From IMG/VR virus record IMGVR_UViG_3300044951_001863, positions 1-54,076 of that record: 54,076 nucleotides of DNA; one strand, given 5' to 3'. Position numbers and translations under genes: made by a program. The notes under the pieces were generated by a model. That model made no database searches. It worked only from the letters and a program-made list of their open reading frames with translations, and was not told where the DNA came from. Shown piece after piece: positions 31,802 through 39,536 of the stretch (positions are counted from its first letter, which is position 1; each line of letters begins with the position of its first letter). Source of the stretch: a virus.

Positions 31802-32440
31802 ATGACAAACTTAGATGAATACAAGAAATTAGAAGATTTAGGGGTATATTTTCATTATAGTCCTGAGCATTACGGTAATGGCTGTAACTTAAATTTTTCC
31901 ATAGAGTTTAGAAACTATAAAACACAGACGGGATGGTATAATGATAACCATGAGTTTGGAGATGTTTATAATACAATGACTAAATCAATCCAAATGGCTT
32001 ATTGGTATTTGGAGAACCCTAAAAGAATAGAGATAATAAATTCGGGGTATCATAATCCTGAATATATGTCTTACCAAGTTGAGGTTGGCAAATTCGTACA
32101 TTCAATCACTAACACTATTGATAATGTATATGATAATTTTATTCATAACCCATCGTATAACAGTGAAAACTATAGTGATTTAATATCTTCTCAGGCGGGT
32201 CAATTGGTTAAATGCCCAACCAAAGAAGATTTTATAACCAAATTATTGACAGACGACGAATTCTACGAAAGATGGGGAGATGATTGTTGTGAAGAGTTGA
32301 CTTACATTGAAAGATATAACATATGGATTGGAAATAACTATGAGACAGGCGTTGAATATAACCCTGAAATTATTCCTCAATTTGATAACGAGTATTATGA
32401 ACCAACGCCAAAAAGAAAATTAAGGAATGAAAAAAAATAA
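31802..32440 (+). CDS. Uncharacterised 212-residue protein
   Basis: Rich in Asn, Tyr and Glu. Middle helix (HSITNTIDNVYDNFIHN) and a DDCCEEL site. Overlaps the next gene by 14 bases. No family recognised. Confidence 0.72.
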   Translation: MTNLDEYKKLEDLGVYFHYSPEHYGNGCNLNFSIEFRNYKTQTGWYNDNHEFGDVYNTMTKSIQMAYWYLENPKRIEIINSGYHNPEYMSYQVEVGKFVHSITNTIDNVYDNFIHNPSYNSENYSDLISSQAGQLVKCPTKEDFITKLLTDDEFYERWGDDCCEELTYIERYNIWIGNNYETGVEYNPEIIPQFDNEYYEPTPKRKLRNEKK

Positions 32441-32609
32441 TATTAAGTGGTGGTTATGTTTATTGGTTATTACTTTAGTGATAGACAGTTGCTCTACCTG
32501 TCACTCAAGGCGTAGAAGACAGAACAGGAAATGGTATGTGGAGGTCGGAGTGAAGAAGTATTTAAATAAGAAATTAAGAGCGACCCAAACACAATTGGTC
32601 CTTAAGTAG
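32427..32609 (+). CDS. Small membrane or lipoprotein-like basic protein
   Basis: 60 residues: MKKNNIKWWLCLLVITLVID followed by SCSTC and a strongly basic tail. The hydrophobic N-terminal span with a following Cys resembles a lipoprotein signal, though the lipobox is imperfect. Confidence 0.55.
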   Translation: MKKNNIKWWLCLLVITLVIDSCSTCHSRRRRQNRKWYVEVGVKKYLNKKLRATQTQLVLK

Positions 32610-32632
32610 ATGTCTGACATAAAAAAATAGTA

Positions 32633-32833
32633 ATGGAAACAAATGAATATATTAAGTATATGGAAATTAACAATATTCCTTATACAATTGACACAAGTCC
32701 TAATCAAGAAACAACAAACCGAACGAAGGTTGTTATTGAGACAATAGAAAACAAAGAAAAACTTTGGTACCATATGGATTCTATCATAACCAAAAAAGGA
32801 TATAAAGTTGACCTTTATGGAGAGGTAAAATAA
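32633..32833 (+). CDS. Uncharacterised 66-residue protein
   Basis: METNEYIKYMEINNIPYTID and a C-terminal strand. Last gene before the terminator at 32839. No family recognised. Confidence 0.62.
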   Translation: METNEYIKYMEINNIPYTIDTSPNQETTNRTKVVIETIENKEKLWYHMDSIITKKGYKVDLYGEVK

Positions 32834-32838
32834 ATAAT

Positions 32839-32866
32839 AACCCTCACAGAAATGTGGGGGTTTTTT
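32839..32866 (+). terminator. Intrinsic terminator
   Basis: AACCCTCACA, GAAA, TGTGGGGGTT and a T-run. Confidence 0.9.
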
Positions 32867-32876
32867 ATTATCCGTA

Positions 32877-32883
32877 TATTTAT
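32877..32883 (+). promoter_or_regulatory. TATTTAT box, 5 bases before ATG
   Basis: TATATTTATTAATAATG directly after the terminator; only candidate promoter for the genes 32889-34405. Confidence 0.6.
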
Positions 32884-32888
32884 TAATA

Positions 32889-33878
32889 ATGAAAACAATT
32901 ACCACAATATCGGAAGAGTCCAATGAGCCATCATTAAAAGTGGTTTCCAAGCTATTCAAGTTATTAGACGAGGAGAAGAAAAAAAATAGAACGAGAGCAT
33001 CTTTATTGACCGTCATCAAACACATGGCGCCATATATGGGAATACCTGAAGGGTTTGAACAATATATTTTGGAATTGTATGTGTTAAACTTTAAAAAAGA
33101 TGGTGACTATTCAAATCTAACAAAGGAGAACTTTGTTGACCCAAGAAAACAAAAGGGTAAAGTTATATCAAATCCAAATGCGAAGTTATACACAATAGCC
33201 CAATTACCTTTCAGGGGTTCAAACTTAGAGGGTTATTGGACTGAAGACCCAAAAGGAATTCCATACTACAAAGTTGCATCATACGGATGGTACCCAGTTT
33301 ACATATTCAAAGATGATAAGTGGTATGAGGTAACTGCAAATTATTCTTCATCCACGAGTAGACAAATGAGTAATTCCAATCCTGTATCGTGGGACAATAA
33401 AGAGTTTGACAATTTGTACACATTAACTCCTGAGGAGATGAAACTATTAGAAAGAGGATATAGTCACGAGGAGATAATGAAGAATAAGGTACAGAAATTA
33501 AAAAATATTGAACCTGATTTAAAAAAGAGAAAGAAAACTGCAAAGACGTTCAACTATTGGAATCGGGACCCAGAACAAATGGTTCCAAATACAAATATAA
33601 AGTTCCAAGTAAAGAATATAGATGTGAATGATGACAAAGCTTTCGTGGACATAGATGTATATGATGTTCTTAAAAGAGAAAACAACACCCAAGTGACTAC
33701 ACCACAAAACTATTTAAAGGGGGAGATTCCTAACCTTGATTCAACTAAGGTGGAAGACGCAATCAAAATCAAAATGAGGGGAGAACTTAAAGACTATATT
33801 GGTAAGAGATTCAGATGGAAGGCGGAAGACCCAAAAGGAGCGAAGATAGAATTTAGATTTAAACATTTAAAACAATAA
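32889..33878 (+). CDS. Uncharacterised 329-residue protein, possibly tagged
   Basis: Starts MKTITTISEESNEPS, with I-S-E near the N-terminus. A basic, Lys-rich helical region (RKQKGKVISNPNAKLYTIAQ) and a beta C-terminus follow. It shares a unit with the DUF6321-like tagged gene, so a virion role is plausible. No known domain recognised. Confidence 0.72.
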   Translation: MKTITTISEESNEPSLKVVSKLFKLLDEEKKKNRTRASLLTVIKHMAPYMGIPEGFEQYILELYVLNFKKDGDYSNLTKENFVDPRKQKGKVISNPNAKLYTIAQLPFRGSNLEGYWTEDPKGIPYYKVASYGWYPVYIFKDDKWYEVTANYSSSTSRQMSNSNPVSWDNKEFDNLYTLTPEEMKLLERGYSHEEIMKNKVQKLKNIEPDLKKRKKTAKTFNYWNRDPEQMVPNTNIKFQVKNIDVNDDKAFVDIDVYDVLKRENNTQVTTPQNYLKGEIPNLDSTKVEDAIKIKMRGELKDYIGKRFRWKAEDPKGAKIEFRFKHLKQ

Positions 33879-33883
33879 ATAAT

Positions 33884-34405
33884 ATGACAAAGATTATTAA
33901 ACTTACTGAAGGAGATTTGATTCATTTAATCAAACGTGTTCTTGCAGAAGAAACTGAAATGACTGAAGGTTGTTGGAAAGGTTATACCAAAAAAGGGATG
34001 AAAACAATGTTTGGTAAAAGATATCCAAATTGCGTTAAGAATGAATCTGAAGAGATTGAAGAGACCTCAAAAAATAAAACTTTGTATGAGGATAAGTATG
34101 GTTCAGTTGAAGAAACCAACTTTGTTATTGGTGATTTGTTAACCGAAGCTGAATACCAAGGGCGTAAGGTCCAACTTGGTAAAATTATGCAAGGTGATGT
34201 TAAGAAGTCAAAGGTATATGTTAAAAACGATAAGGGTAAGGTTGTAAAGGTTAACTTTGGGTTTGGAGGAAAATCTGCTCATGGTAAAATAATGAGGATT
34301 AAAAAGAATAATCCTGAAAGAAGAAAATCATTTAGGGCTAGACATAATTGTGATAACCCTGGACCAAGATGGAAACCAAGATATTGGGCATGTAGAACAT
34401 GGTAA
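33884..34405 (+). CDS. Tagged protein with CWKGY and RKSFRARHNC domains (DUF5872/DUF6321-like)
   Basis: 173 residues. The tag MTKIIKLTEGDLIHLIKRVL is followed by EGCWKGYTKKGMK...YPNCV and a C-terminal ERRKSFRARHNCDNPGPRWK...YWACRTW. These two Cys-bearing modules are, from memory, DUF5872 and DUF6321, which recur in large aquatic phages beside structural genes. The conserved Cys and His may bind zinc. Structural or packaged role inferred. Confidence 0.8.
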   Translation: MTKIIKLTEGDLIHLIKRVLAEETEMTEGCWKGYTKKGMKTMFGKRYPNCVKNESEEIEETSKNKTLYEDKYGSVEETNFVIGDLLTEAEYQGRKVQLGKIMQGDVKKSKVYVKNDKGKVVKVNFGFGGKSAHGKIMRIKKNNPERRKSFRARHNCDNPGPRWKPRYWACRTW

Positions 34406-34420
34406 AATAATACATCATAC

Positions 34421-34490
34421 TCACTCACTACATAAGGAGACCATACAAGGTCTCCTTTTTCGTTCACTCCTATGTTGTATCATTTTTAAC
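34421..34490 (+). terminator. Terminator cassette, copy A
   Basis: AAGGAGACC (34434-34442) pairs with GGTCTCCTT (34449-34457) before a T-run. The flanks (TCACTCACTACA before, TTCGTTCA and GTATCATTTT after) recur around the terminator at 37031-37100, so the whole ~70-base cassette is duplicated. Confidence 0.85.
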
Positions 34491-34564
34491 TACTATTCAC
34501 AAGAGTGGGGGATAAATAACCATAATTCACCACAAATACCTATAATTCACCACACTATTTTAAT
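34491..34564. other. Short spacer with a duplicated motif
   Basis: Contains two copies of ATAATTCACCACA followed by AATACC or CTATTTT. No gene. Confidence 0.5.
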
Positions 34565-34595
34565 TTGACAAAATAAATACCTATGATTATTATTG
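34565..34595 (+). promoter_or_regulatory. Host-type promoter, leaderless, TATTATTG variant
   Basis: TTGACA at 34565, 20 bases between TTG and TA, TATTATTG at 34588-34595, then 4 bases to the ATG at 34600. Confidence 0.65.
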
Positions 34596-34599
34596 TCAT

Positions 34600-34881
34600 A
34601 TGAATTTACCAATAGACTACACGAAATTAACTCAGCCACAAAGAAGAGAGGTTAGGTTACAATATATCAAAGAACAGAACAATTTATGTATGTATTGTGG
34701 GGAGACATTAGACAGTCCCGCACCTGAGAGAATAACAAAGAGACGAATCAATCTAAAACTATTCCCTGATGGATTCTTGGACCATCCGATACATCTACAA
34801 CATTGTCATAAAACCAATATGACTGAAGGAGCGGTACATGCTTATTGTAACGCGGTACTATGGGAATACGAAGGTAGGTAA
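34600..34881 (+). CDS. HNH-type endonuclease
   Basis: 93 residues. CMYCGE in the middle and HLQHCHKTNMTEGAVHAYCN near the C-terminus form a compact HNH nuclease with a zinc knuckle; the final helix (AVLWEYEGR) is typical of phage HNH proteins. It could be a homing enzyme or a packaging-linked nuclease; no terminase is nearby. Own host-type promoter and terminator. Confidence 0.8.
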   Translation: MNLPIDYTKLTQPQRREVRLQYIKEQNNLCMYCGETLDSPAPERITKRRINLKLFPDGFLDHPIHLQHCHKTNMTEGAVHAYCNAVLWEYEGR

Positions 34882-34889
34882 AATAAAAC

Positions 34890-34918
34890 AAAGGGAGATA
34901 ACATTCTCCTTTTTTTTA
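34890..34918 (+). terminator. Intrinsic terminator
   Basis: AAGGGAGA and TCTCCTTT around TAACAT, followed by a T-run. Confidence 0.85.
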
Positions 34919-34925
34919 TATTTAT
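34919..34925 (+). promoter_or_regulatory. TATTTAT box, 4 bases before ATG
   Basis: It begins immediately after the terminator T-run and ends 4 bases before the ATG at 34930. Confidence 0.58.
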
Positions 34926-34929
34926 TAAT

Positions 34930-35703
34930 ATGAACTTACAAGAAAACATACAAAGAATAAGAGAGATGATGATTGCCGAAGAGATGGTTCAGTCCGACGC
35001 ATGGAAATCAATCAAGAAAACATTAGATATTCTTAAAGATAAAAAGAAAGTTTTAATCTTAAGTTGTTCCAATAGATATAATTGGGATAAGGAGAACGAA
35101 GATATTCCAAAATCAAAGGCGATTGCCATGTACCTTAACGATGAGTTAAAAGATACATCAGTTTTAATTGATGTTTCCGAACTTAATATAGTTCCTTGTG
35201 AAGGGAATGTATCAAGAAAAGATGGGAATAGTTGTGGGGTGTTAAAATCCATGCTTAAAGATAAGAAGAAAAATCCATCAGGTGACCATAGATGTTGGGC
35301 AAGTTATAACAATCCAAAGGATGAACTATGGAAGATATCAAAAGAGTTATTTGAATCTGACGCAGTTATATTTTTTAGTTCCATCAGGTGGGGACAAACC
35401 AATATGTTCTACCAAAACTTAATCGAGAGACTAACTTGGATTGAGAATAGACACGCAACATTGGGGGAATCAAATCTTGTTAAGGATATAGAGACAGGGT
35501 TTATTTGTGTTGGACAGAATTGGAATGGTGAGAACGTAACTGAAATACAAAAAAAGGTTCATGAGTTCTATGGTTTCAAACCAAACGATGATTTATATTG
35601 GAATTGGCAATACACCAAAGATGTGAACGATGAAACTCAAAAATCATATAAAGCTTCACATAACAAATTTGTTAAAGACACCAAACTACCTGACTTTAAA
35701 TAA
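34930..35703 (+). CDS. Tagged flavodoxin-fold / FMN reductase-like protein
   Basis: 257 residues. A second tag type MNLQENIQRIREMM opens the protein and is shared with the next gene. The core begins KKVLILSCSNRYNW and has an SDAVIFFSSIRWGQTNMFYQN segment, as in NADPH-dependent FMN reductases and flavodoxin-like WrbA relatives. It also has a cysteine-bearing GNSCGVLKS segment. Redox activity with FMN is likely; substrate unknown. Confidence 0.78.
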   Translation: MNLQENIQRIREMMIAEEMVQSDAWKSIKKTLDILKDKKKVLILSCSNRYNWDKENEDIPKSKAIAMYLNDELKDTSVLIDVSELNIVPCEGNVSRKDGNSCGVLKSMLKDKKKNPSGDHRCWASYNNPKDELWKISKELFESDAVIFFSSIRWGQTNMFYQNLIERLTWIENRHATLGESNLVKDIETGFICVGQNWNGENVTEIQKKVHEFYGFKPNDDLYWNWQYTKDVNDETQKSYKASHNKFVKDTKLPDFK

Positions 35704-35704
35704 T

Positions 35705-36268
35705 ATGAACTTACAAGAGAACATACATAGGATACAATCAATGATGGGAGGGGTTATTAACGAACAATCCGATTCAAAAAAAGATGCATTAAAATCCATG
35801 TTAAAACAATCAGGGATACAAATTACATCTAAACTAATGGGTGGAATTGATAATTTAATAAATGTTCTTTATGATGGAGATATTATGATGTTCAGTGAAG
35901 ATACTCATACACCACTTGTTTATATGTCTGTAGACAAAACAGCGCTATACATACATGAAGCGTTGGTTGAAAAACTTGGACTAAATGATAATTTACGACC
36001 ACTACATCGTGGTGAAAAAGAATTAGGGGACTTTTCATTCGGACCTAAGGGTGGTTTAAGATATAAATTCACCGCAAGATTATATCCGACAAATCTTCAC
36101 GACCAACCATATTACAAAGTGGTGGGATTAAGTGGTGATTCAGGATTTGGTTATGGATTCATTAGTAAAAAGAACATATTGGGTTCAAGATACAGACAAC
36201 AAATCTTCAAACAGATTATAGACAAATATAATTTGGGGCCGTACATGGAATTAAAATCATTCTATTAA
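35705..36268 (+). CDS. Tagged protein with the MNLQENI tag (187 residues)
   Basis: Start at MNLQENIHRIQSMMGG, the same tag as its neighbour; the longer upstream frame only overlaps the previous gene. The tag is followed by INEQ, as in tags ending in an acidic residue. The body is mixed alpha/beta with Gly-rich loops (GDSGFGYGFIS). Function unknown. Confidence 0.74.
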   Translation: MNLQENIHRIQSMMGGVINEQSDSKKDALKSMLKQSGIQITSKLMGGIDNLINVLYDGDIMMFSEDTHTPLVYMSVDKTALYIHEALVEKLGLNDNLRPLHRGEKELGDFSFGPKGGLRYKFTARLYPTNLHDQPYYKVVGLSGDSGFGYGFISKKNILGSRYRQQIFKQIIDKYNLGPYMELKSFY

Positions 36269-36270
36269 TA

Positions 36271-36297
36271 CAACCCTCACTTAACGGTGGGGGTTTT
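36271..36297 (+). terminator. Intrinsic terminator
   Basis: AACCCTCACTTAACGGTGGG and GGTTTTT. Confidence 0.85.
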
Positions 36298-36343
36298 TAA
36301 TTTAAAGGGGGTTGGGGATTAACGCCTCGGACCATATGATAGA

Positions 36344-36661
36344 TTAATTATGTATCCAACTAAATTGATGGTCATTAATTGTTGATATTTTAGATATATC
36401 TAATTTGTAAATAGATTCTAACCACTCTGACATTAACAGGGATACTTTTGTATACGATAAATCAAAAAAATTCTCTAAAAATCTCCAAACAATACTATAC
36501 CTTATATGAACTTCTTTAGTTACCCAATTGTATACAATTATTTTTTCACCCTTTAAAAAATAAAAAACATAATATTCACATTCCTCTGTTTTATAAGGGG
36601 GTAAATTACCATACTCGGTGGTAAGAAAGTTAAAGATAGCATGTTTAAGATTGTCGGTCAT
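36344..36661 (-). CDS. Untagged F-W family protein (105 residues)
   Basis: Start at MTDNLKHAIFNFLT, 5 bases after a complete minus-strand host-type promoter. N-terminal helix, a YYVFYFLKGEK and VTKEVHI strand pair, then FLENFFDLSYTKV and MSEWLESIYKLDI. The pattern equals that of 40695, 42733 and the N-terminus of 45733. Function unknown. Confidence 0.75.
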   Translation of the reverse strand: MTDNLKHAIFNFLTTEYGNLPPYKTEECEYYVFYFLKGEKIIVYNWVTKEVHIRYSIVWRFLENFFDLSYTKVSLLMSEWLESIYKLDISKISTINDHQFSWIHN

Positions 36662-36666
36662 ATGTG

Positions 36667-36696
36667 CAAAGATAATGATTAATATGACTATATCAA
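36667..36696 (-). promoter_or_regulatory. Host-type promoter for a leaderless gene (minus)
   Basis: TTG (36696-36694), 19 bases, TATCTTTG (36674-36667), 5 bases to the ATG at 36661. Confidence 0.8.
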
Positions 36697-36717
36697 TAAG
36701 GAAAATCATAAACCTTA

Positions 36718-36748
36718 TTGACAATAAAAACAAATATTAATATATTTG
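36718..36748 (+). promoter_or_regulatory. Host-type promoter for a leaderless gene (plus)
   Basis: TTGACA at 36718, 20 bases between TTG and TA, TATATTTG at 36741-36748, 4 bases, ATG at 36753. Confidence 0.82.
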
Positions 36749-36752
36749 CGTT

Positions 36753-37019
36753 ATGAAGAAAATATACAGAGTAGTTAAACATACACACTACGAGAAAGGG
36801 GAGATAAATAAAGAACATTATACAGTACAATGTCAATCAAAGTTCTTATGGTGGAAACTATGGGAGAATATAACAGATGTGGAATGTCATAATGGGGATT
36901 GTCAATCTTATCCACTTACATTCAATACTGAAATAGAAGCCACCAATATGATTACCAATTTACAAAATGGTAATAAGATAACAGGGTGGGACAAAGAGAT
37001 TGTAACTGTAGTAAAATAA
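36753..37019 (+). CDS. Uncharacterised 88-residue protein
   Basis: Basic, beta-rich: MKKIYRVVKHTHYEKGEI, then YTVQCQSKFLWWKLWENI and a final strand. Leaderless start behind a complete promoter and a strong terminator behind it, so it is a monocistronic unit. No family recognised. Confidence 0.72.
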   Translation: MKKIYRVVKHTHYEKGEINKEHYTVQCQSKFLWWKLWENITDVECHNGDCQSYPLTFNTEIEATNMITNLQNGNKITGWDKEIVTVVK

Positions 37020-37030
37020 TCCAATCCATT

Positions 37031-37100
37031 CACTCACTACAAAGGGAGACTCCATTCGGGTCTCCTTTTTTCGTTCATTCATGTATCGTATCATTTTCGG
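37031..37100 (+). terminator. Terminator cassette, copy B
   Basis: AAAGGGAGAC pairs with GTCTCCTTT before a T-run. Both flanks match copy A at 34421-34490 (TCACTCACTACA, TTCGTTCA, GTATCATTTT). Confidence 0.85.
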
Positions 37101-37798
37101 ATATTATCGTATAAATACGGATATAAGTCCTGAACCTTATAAACATATATTATCAGTCTATAACCTTATTATTACCTATAACCCGATAATAATTATATGT
37201 TCCCCGCCCAACATATGTGGTCCCCACCTAAACGAAGAGACATATGTGGTGGTATTAGTAATCGTTATATGTAATGACATATAAAAGTAATGGTCTACGA
37301 CCATTTATATGTGATGTCATATAATTACACGATGATATAATAACTTATGTTTCATATCAGTGTAGTCAGTTTAAAACTCACATGAGTGATATGAATAGTA
37401 AGTTTCCCCACTACTTACCACTAATGAGTTGTCTCCACTACGAAAGGATGTTACATGGTCTATACGAGGGGGACATATAGTGTATCGGTTCACTCCTTAG
37501 GTCGGTCTGTGACACTCGTTGAAGTAATAAAAGTCCTTCTATAACACTCGTAAACTCGTTTCCACGCGTCTTTCACTTACTACTCCCTTTTTCGCTAGGA
37601 AATACACATAGTAAAAAACTGGTCCTGTAGGGGTCGTCAGGGGGAAAAAAGTGGTCTTTACACTATCCACATGACACTATCGGTGGTAAAAAGTGGTAGA
37701 CTGTGTAACCACGGTGGGGGTTAAATGCGGGGAAAGGGATTATCCCCTATCGAGAGCTCCCCTGACATTTTGACAAATCCAAATAATTTACCCTAAAG
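37101..37798. other. Gene-poor control region, left part
   Basis: About 700 bases without a supported gene. A 67-codon open frame at 37081-37284 overlaps the terminator cassette and has repeat-driven composition, so I do not call it. The stretch has repeated ACATATGTGGT (near 37218 and 37249) and an inverted repeat ACATATA...TATATGT (37277-37312) enclosing AATGGTC/GACCATT. AAAAAGTGGT occurs twice (near 37650 and 37690). It reads like a control or replication region. Confidence 0.6.
37277..37312. repeat. Two-part palindrome
   Basis: ACATATA/TATATGT outside and AATGGTC/GACCATT inside, around TAC; ATGAC/GTCAT extends it outward. Could form a hairpin or a protein-binding dyad. Confidence 0.6.
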
Positions 37799-37860
37799 TT
37801 ATCAACAATTAACATTTATTTTTCCTTATGACAGACTGTCAGGACCAAAAGTTATCAACA
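37799..37860. other. DnaA-box-like sites and a TGACAG palindrome
   Basis: TTATCAACA at 37799-37807 and 37852-37860 (one mismatch from TTATCCACA), with the perfect dyad TGACAGACTGTCA at 37829-37841 between them. Similar sites recur at 39077-39131. Candidate replication-origin elements. Confidence 0.5.
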
Positions 37861-37923
37861 CCCCAACTGTTAATACATCCTAATCGGATGGTTTCACCTT
37901 TATTTTATATGTTCCCCAACCTA

Positions 37924-37930
37924 TATTTAT
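37924..37930 (+). promoter_or_regulatory. TATTTAT box, 4 bases before ATG
   Basis: TATATTTATGATTATG; the box ends 4 bases before the chosen ATG at 37935. Confidence 0.5.
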
Positions 37931-37934
37931 GATT

Positions 37935-38207
37935 ATGGATATAACAGTAGACAATTTGACATATGAATTATCCCCAATGGATGAGGGAGTAATAAGAATA
38001 GTAATCTCAGATGGTGGGGGAATGGAGTTAGGTTCTCTATATTTCGAGAGGGCAAAGAAAACCTTCCAACGTAAACCAATAGGAATGGATGCGTGGGGAT
38101 GTGTGGATGCCAAGATAGAAGGACTCTATGAATATGGCGGGGACAACATTACCCCCAAGGATATAGTGGGTAAGTGTCAGGAACTAATAAGGGAGTATGT
38201 AAAATAA
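37935..38207 (+). CDS. Uncharacterised acidic protein (90 residues)
   Basis: MDITVDNLTYELSPMDEG; an upstream ATG adds MI only. Beta-rich, then a C-terminal helix (IVGKCQELIREYVK). The gene lies inside the otherwise gene-poor region and uses noticeably more G-run codons than its distant neighbours. Ends at a terminator shared with the small convergent gene. Confidence 0.7.
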   Translation: MDITVDNLTYELSPMDEGVIRIVISDGGGMELGSLYFERAKKTFQRKPIGMDAWGCVDAKIEGLYEYGGDNITPKDIVGKCQELIREYVK

Positions 38208-38230
38208 GAGGGGGACATCAATGTCCCTCT
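38206..38230. terminator. Shared bidirectional hairpin terminator
   Basis: GAGGGGGACA and TGTCCCTC flank TCAA. It lies between the convergent genes ending at 38207 and 38232. Confidence 0.7.
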
Positions 38231-38231
38231 G

Positions 38232-38387
38232 TTATTTCTTTGTAAGGTGGTTATAAACCCCAACTACTACATACCCAACAAACAATGCTTTAAGGAAACC
38301 TTTCATGACTAATGATTTAAATGTGTAAGAGATGACGGCGACTATCACCGTCAAGACACAAATATACAAACAAATTATGACATTCAC
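38232..38387 (-). CDS. Small membrane protein with GTG start (51 residues)
   Basis: The minus frame begins GTG and reads (M)NVIICLYICVLTVIVAVIS, then FKSLVMKGFLKALFVGYVVVG and a basic end NHLTKK. Two hydrophobic spans and a positively charged tail are characteristic of real membrane proteins. No ATG precedes the frame's upstream stops. A host-type promoter (38555-38585) points at it across about 170 bases of structured leader. Confidence 0.55.
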   Translation of the reverse strand: MNVIICLYICVLTVIVAVISYTFKSLVMKGFLKALFVGYVVVGVYNHLTKK

Positions 38388-38399
38388 AAAGAATGGGGG

Positions 38400-38550
38400 A
38401 TTTCATTAGTAATAATTTTCTCTTAGTTAAAGGTACCATTATGATATTCGTAACAAAGGTGGGGGATTTATATTAAAAATATAAAGCGCTGCTCCGTCCA
38501 CTCTCCCCAACCTTACTTGCGCCCCCTGTCGGAGTGGTTACCGATTCAGT
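38400..38550 (-). ncRNA. Structured leader or small RNA upstream of the 51-residue gene
   Basis: Downstream of the minus-strand promoter, CCACTC can pair with GAGTGG around a G-rich loop, and an AT-rich TTTATATT/AATATAAA stem follows. No open frame. It is either a long 5' leader or a separate small RNA; a tRNA fold was not found. Confidence 0.4.
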
Positions 38551-38554
38551 GATA

Positions 38555-38585
38555 CAAAGGTACGGATAATAAATGTAACCCCCAA
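38555..38585 (-). promoter_or_regulatory. Host-type promoter pointing left
   Basis: TTG (38585-38583), 20 bases, TACCTTTG (38562-38555). Same -7 variant as promoter P4 of the giant RNA. Confidence 0.75.
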
Positions 38586-38598
38586 ACAATATATCATA

Positions 38599-38605
38599 TA
38601 TTTAT
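38599..38605 (+). promoter_or_regulatory. TATTTAT box, 22 bases before ATG
   Basis: In ATATTTATCATTAATATATT, upstream of the ATG at 38628; spacing longer than usual. Confidence 0.35.
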
Positions 38606-38627
38606 CATTAATATATTATACAACACT

Positions 38628-39050
38628 ATGGCAGTTAGAAATGTAATGACCCCCGATGAATTAAGAAACAACTATGAGTTCAAGGTTGTAAGGAAGGCCC
38701 TTATGAATGAGAACAAATGGATTAAGGATGTGATTATAAATGAGGATGAGGTAAACCTTTATAATGTAATCTTCTTAGAACTTATCGTGGACCCAATACA
38801 AATGGCCAATGAATATGAGAGACCATTCCTTCCATGGGTAACTAGGGACCTTGATAGTGGGAAAGGTTATAGAGCCACATACCCATCACTACTATTGGAC
38901 ATGTCATATGAAGAAGGAGATAACCTCATCACATCTCCCATGAATCAGATGATGGAAGACATACATAGCTCCCCCGCCTTACCCGTGGAACTTAGACTAC
39001 CACAAGGTCGGTCATTCCACATCGGGTCATTCATTGTCCCCGAACAATAG
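38628..39050 (+). CDS. Uncharacterised 140-residue protein
   Basis: MAVRNVMTPDELRNNYEF, then a helical middle and a beta C-terminus (GRSFHIGSFIVPEQ). It sits between the two clusters of DnaA-box-like sites. No DNA-binding motif is recognisable. C-rich codons differ from the AT-rich neighbours. Confidence 0.72.
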   Translation: MAVRNVMTPDELRNNYEFKVVRKALMNENKWIKDVIINEDEVNLYNVIFLELIVDPIQMANEYERPFLPWVTRDLDSGKGYRATYPSLLLDMSYEEGDNLITSPMNQMMEDIHSSPALPVELRLPQGRSFHIGSFIVPEQ

Positions 39051-39536
39051 TTAACAAACAATATCATACCATAAAGTTATCCACAGTAATATGTTGATAA
39101 CTTTTTTTTTATCACCCTGTCATGTTGATAACTAATGGGGAGGGGGGATAACATTGTTAATAACTTATACTGACAGACCACCCCTCTGGCATGGGGTCTA
39201 CCCCCCTATGGGGCCCCCCTCCCCCCCGTATCCCCCCTTACTATACTGTCAGAATGTCATATAGGGGGGATAATCCCCTAAATCAAATAAAATAATTTTT
39301 GGGTAAAAATTTACCCCTCCGGTTAGATGGTCGGGGGAATAAATCCCCCACCCTTTAATGGGTGAATAACTCCTATCCGGAAATAATGATTCATTACCCG
39401 GAAATTTTCCGGATATAAACCCTACCTACGGGGTGGAGTATTGGTCCGGGGAACACGACCCCTTCTTTTTAAATGTCCCTTCAATGACAAAAATAATTTT
39501 TGGGGAAAAAATGTTCTTTGTTTGGTATTTATTTCT
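39051..39536. other. Gene-poor control region, right part: candidate origin
   Basis: TTATCCACA (39077-39085, a consensus DnaA box) is followed by TGTTGATAA at 39092-39100 and 39123-39131. CTGTCA/TGACAG sites and a cluster of C and G tracts (39180-39260) also lie here. The 9-base inverted repeat ATCCGGAAA/TTTCCGGAT is at 39375-39383 and 39406-39414. No supported gene. Confidence 0.55.
39526..39532 (+). promoter_or_regulatory. TATTTAT box, 4 bases before ATG
   Basis: GGTATTTATTTCTATGG; box 4 bases before the ATG at 39537. Confidence 0.58.

Noticed and set aside
32501-33025. 174-codon minus-strand open frame
   Set aside because: Spans a strong plus-strand terminator and three plus-strand genes; hydrophobic antisense composition.
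37081-37284. 67-codon plus-strand open frame in the control region
   Set aside because: Ile/Tyr-rich composition from ATATGT repeats, starts within a terminator cassette, no promoter box; not enough to call a gene.
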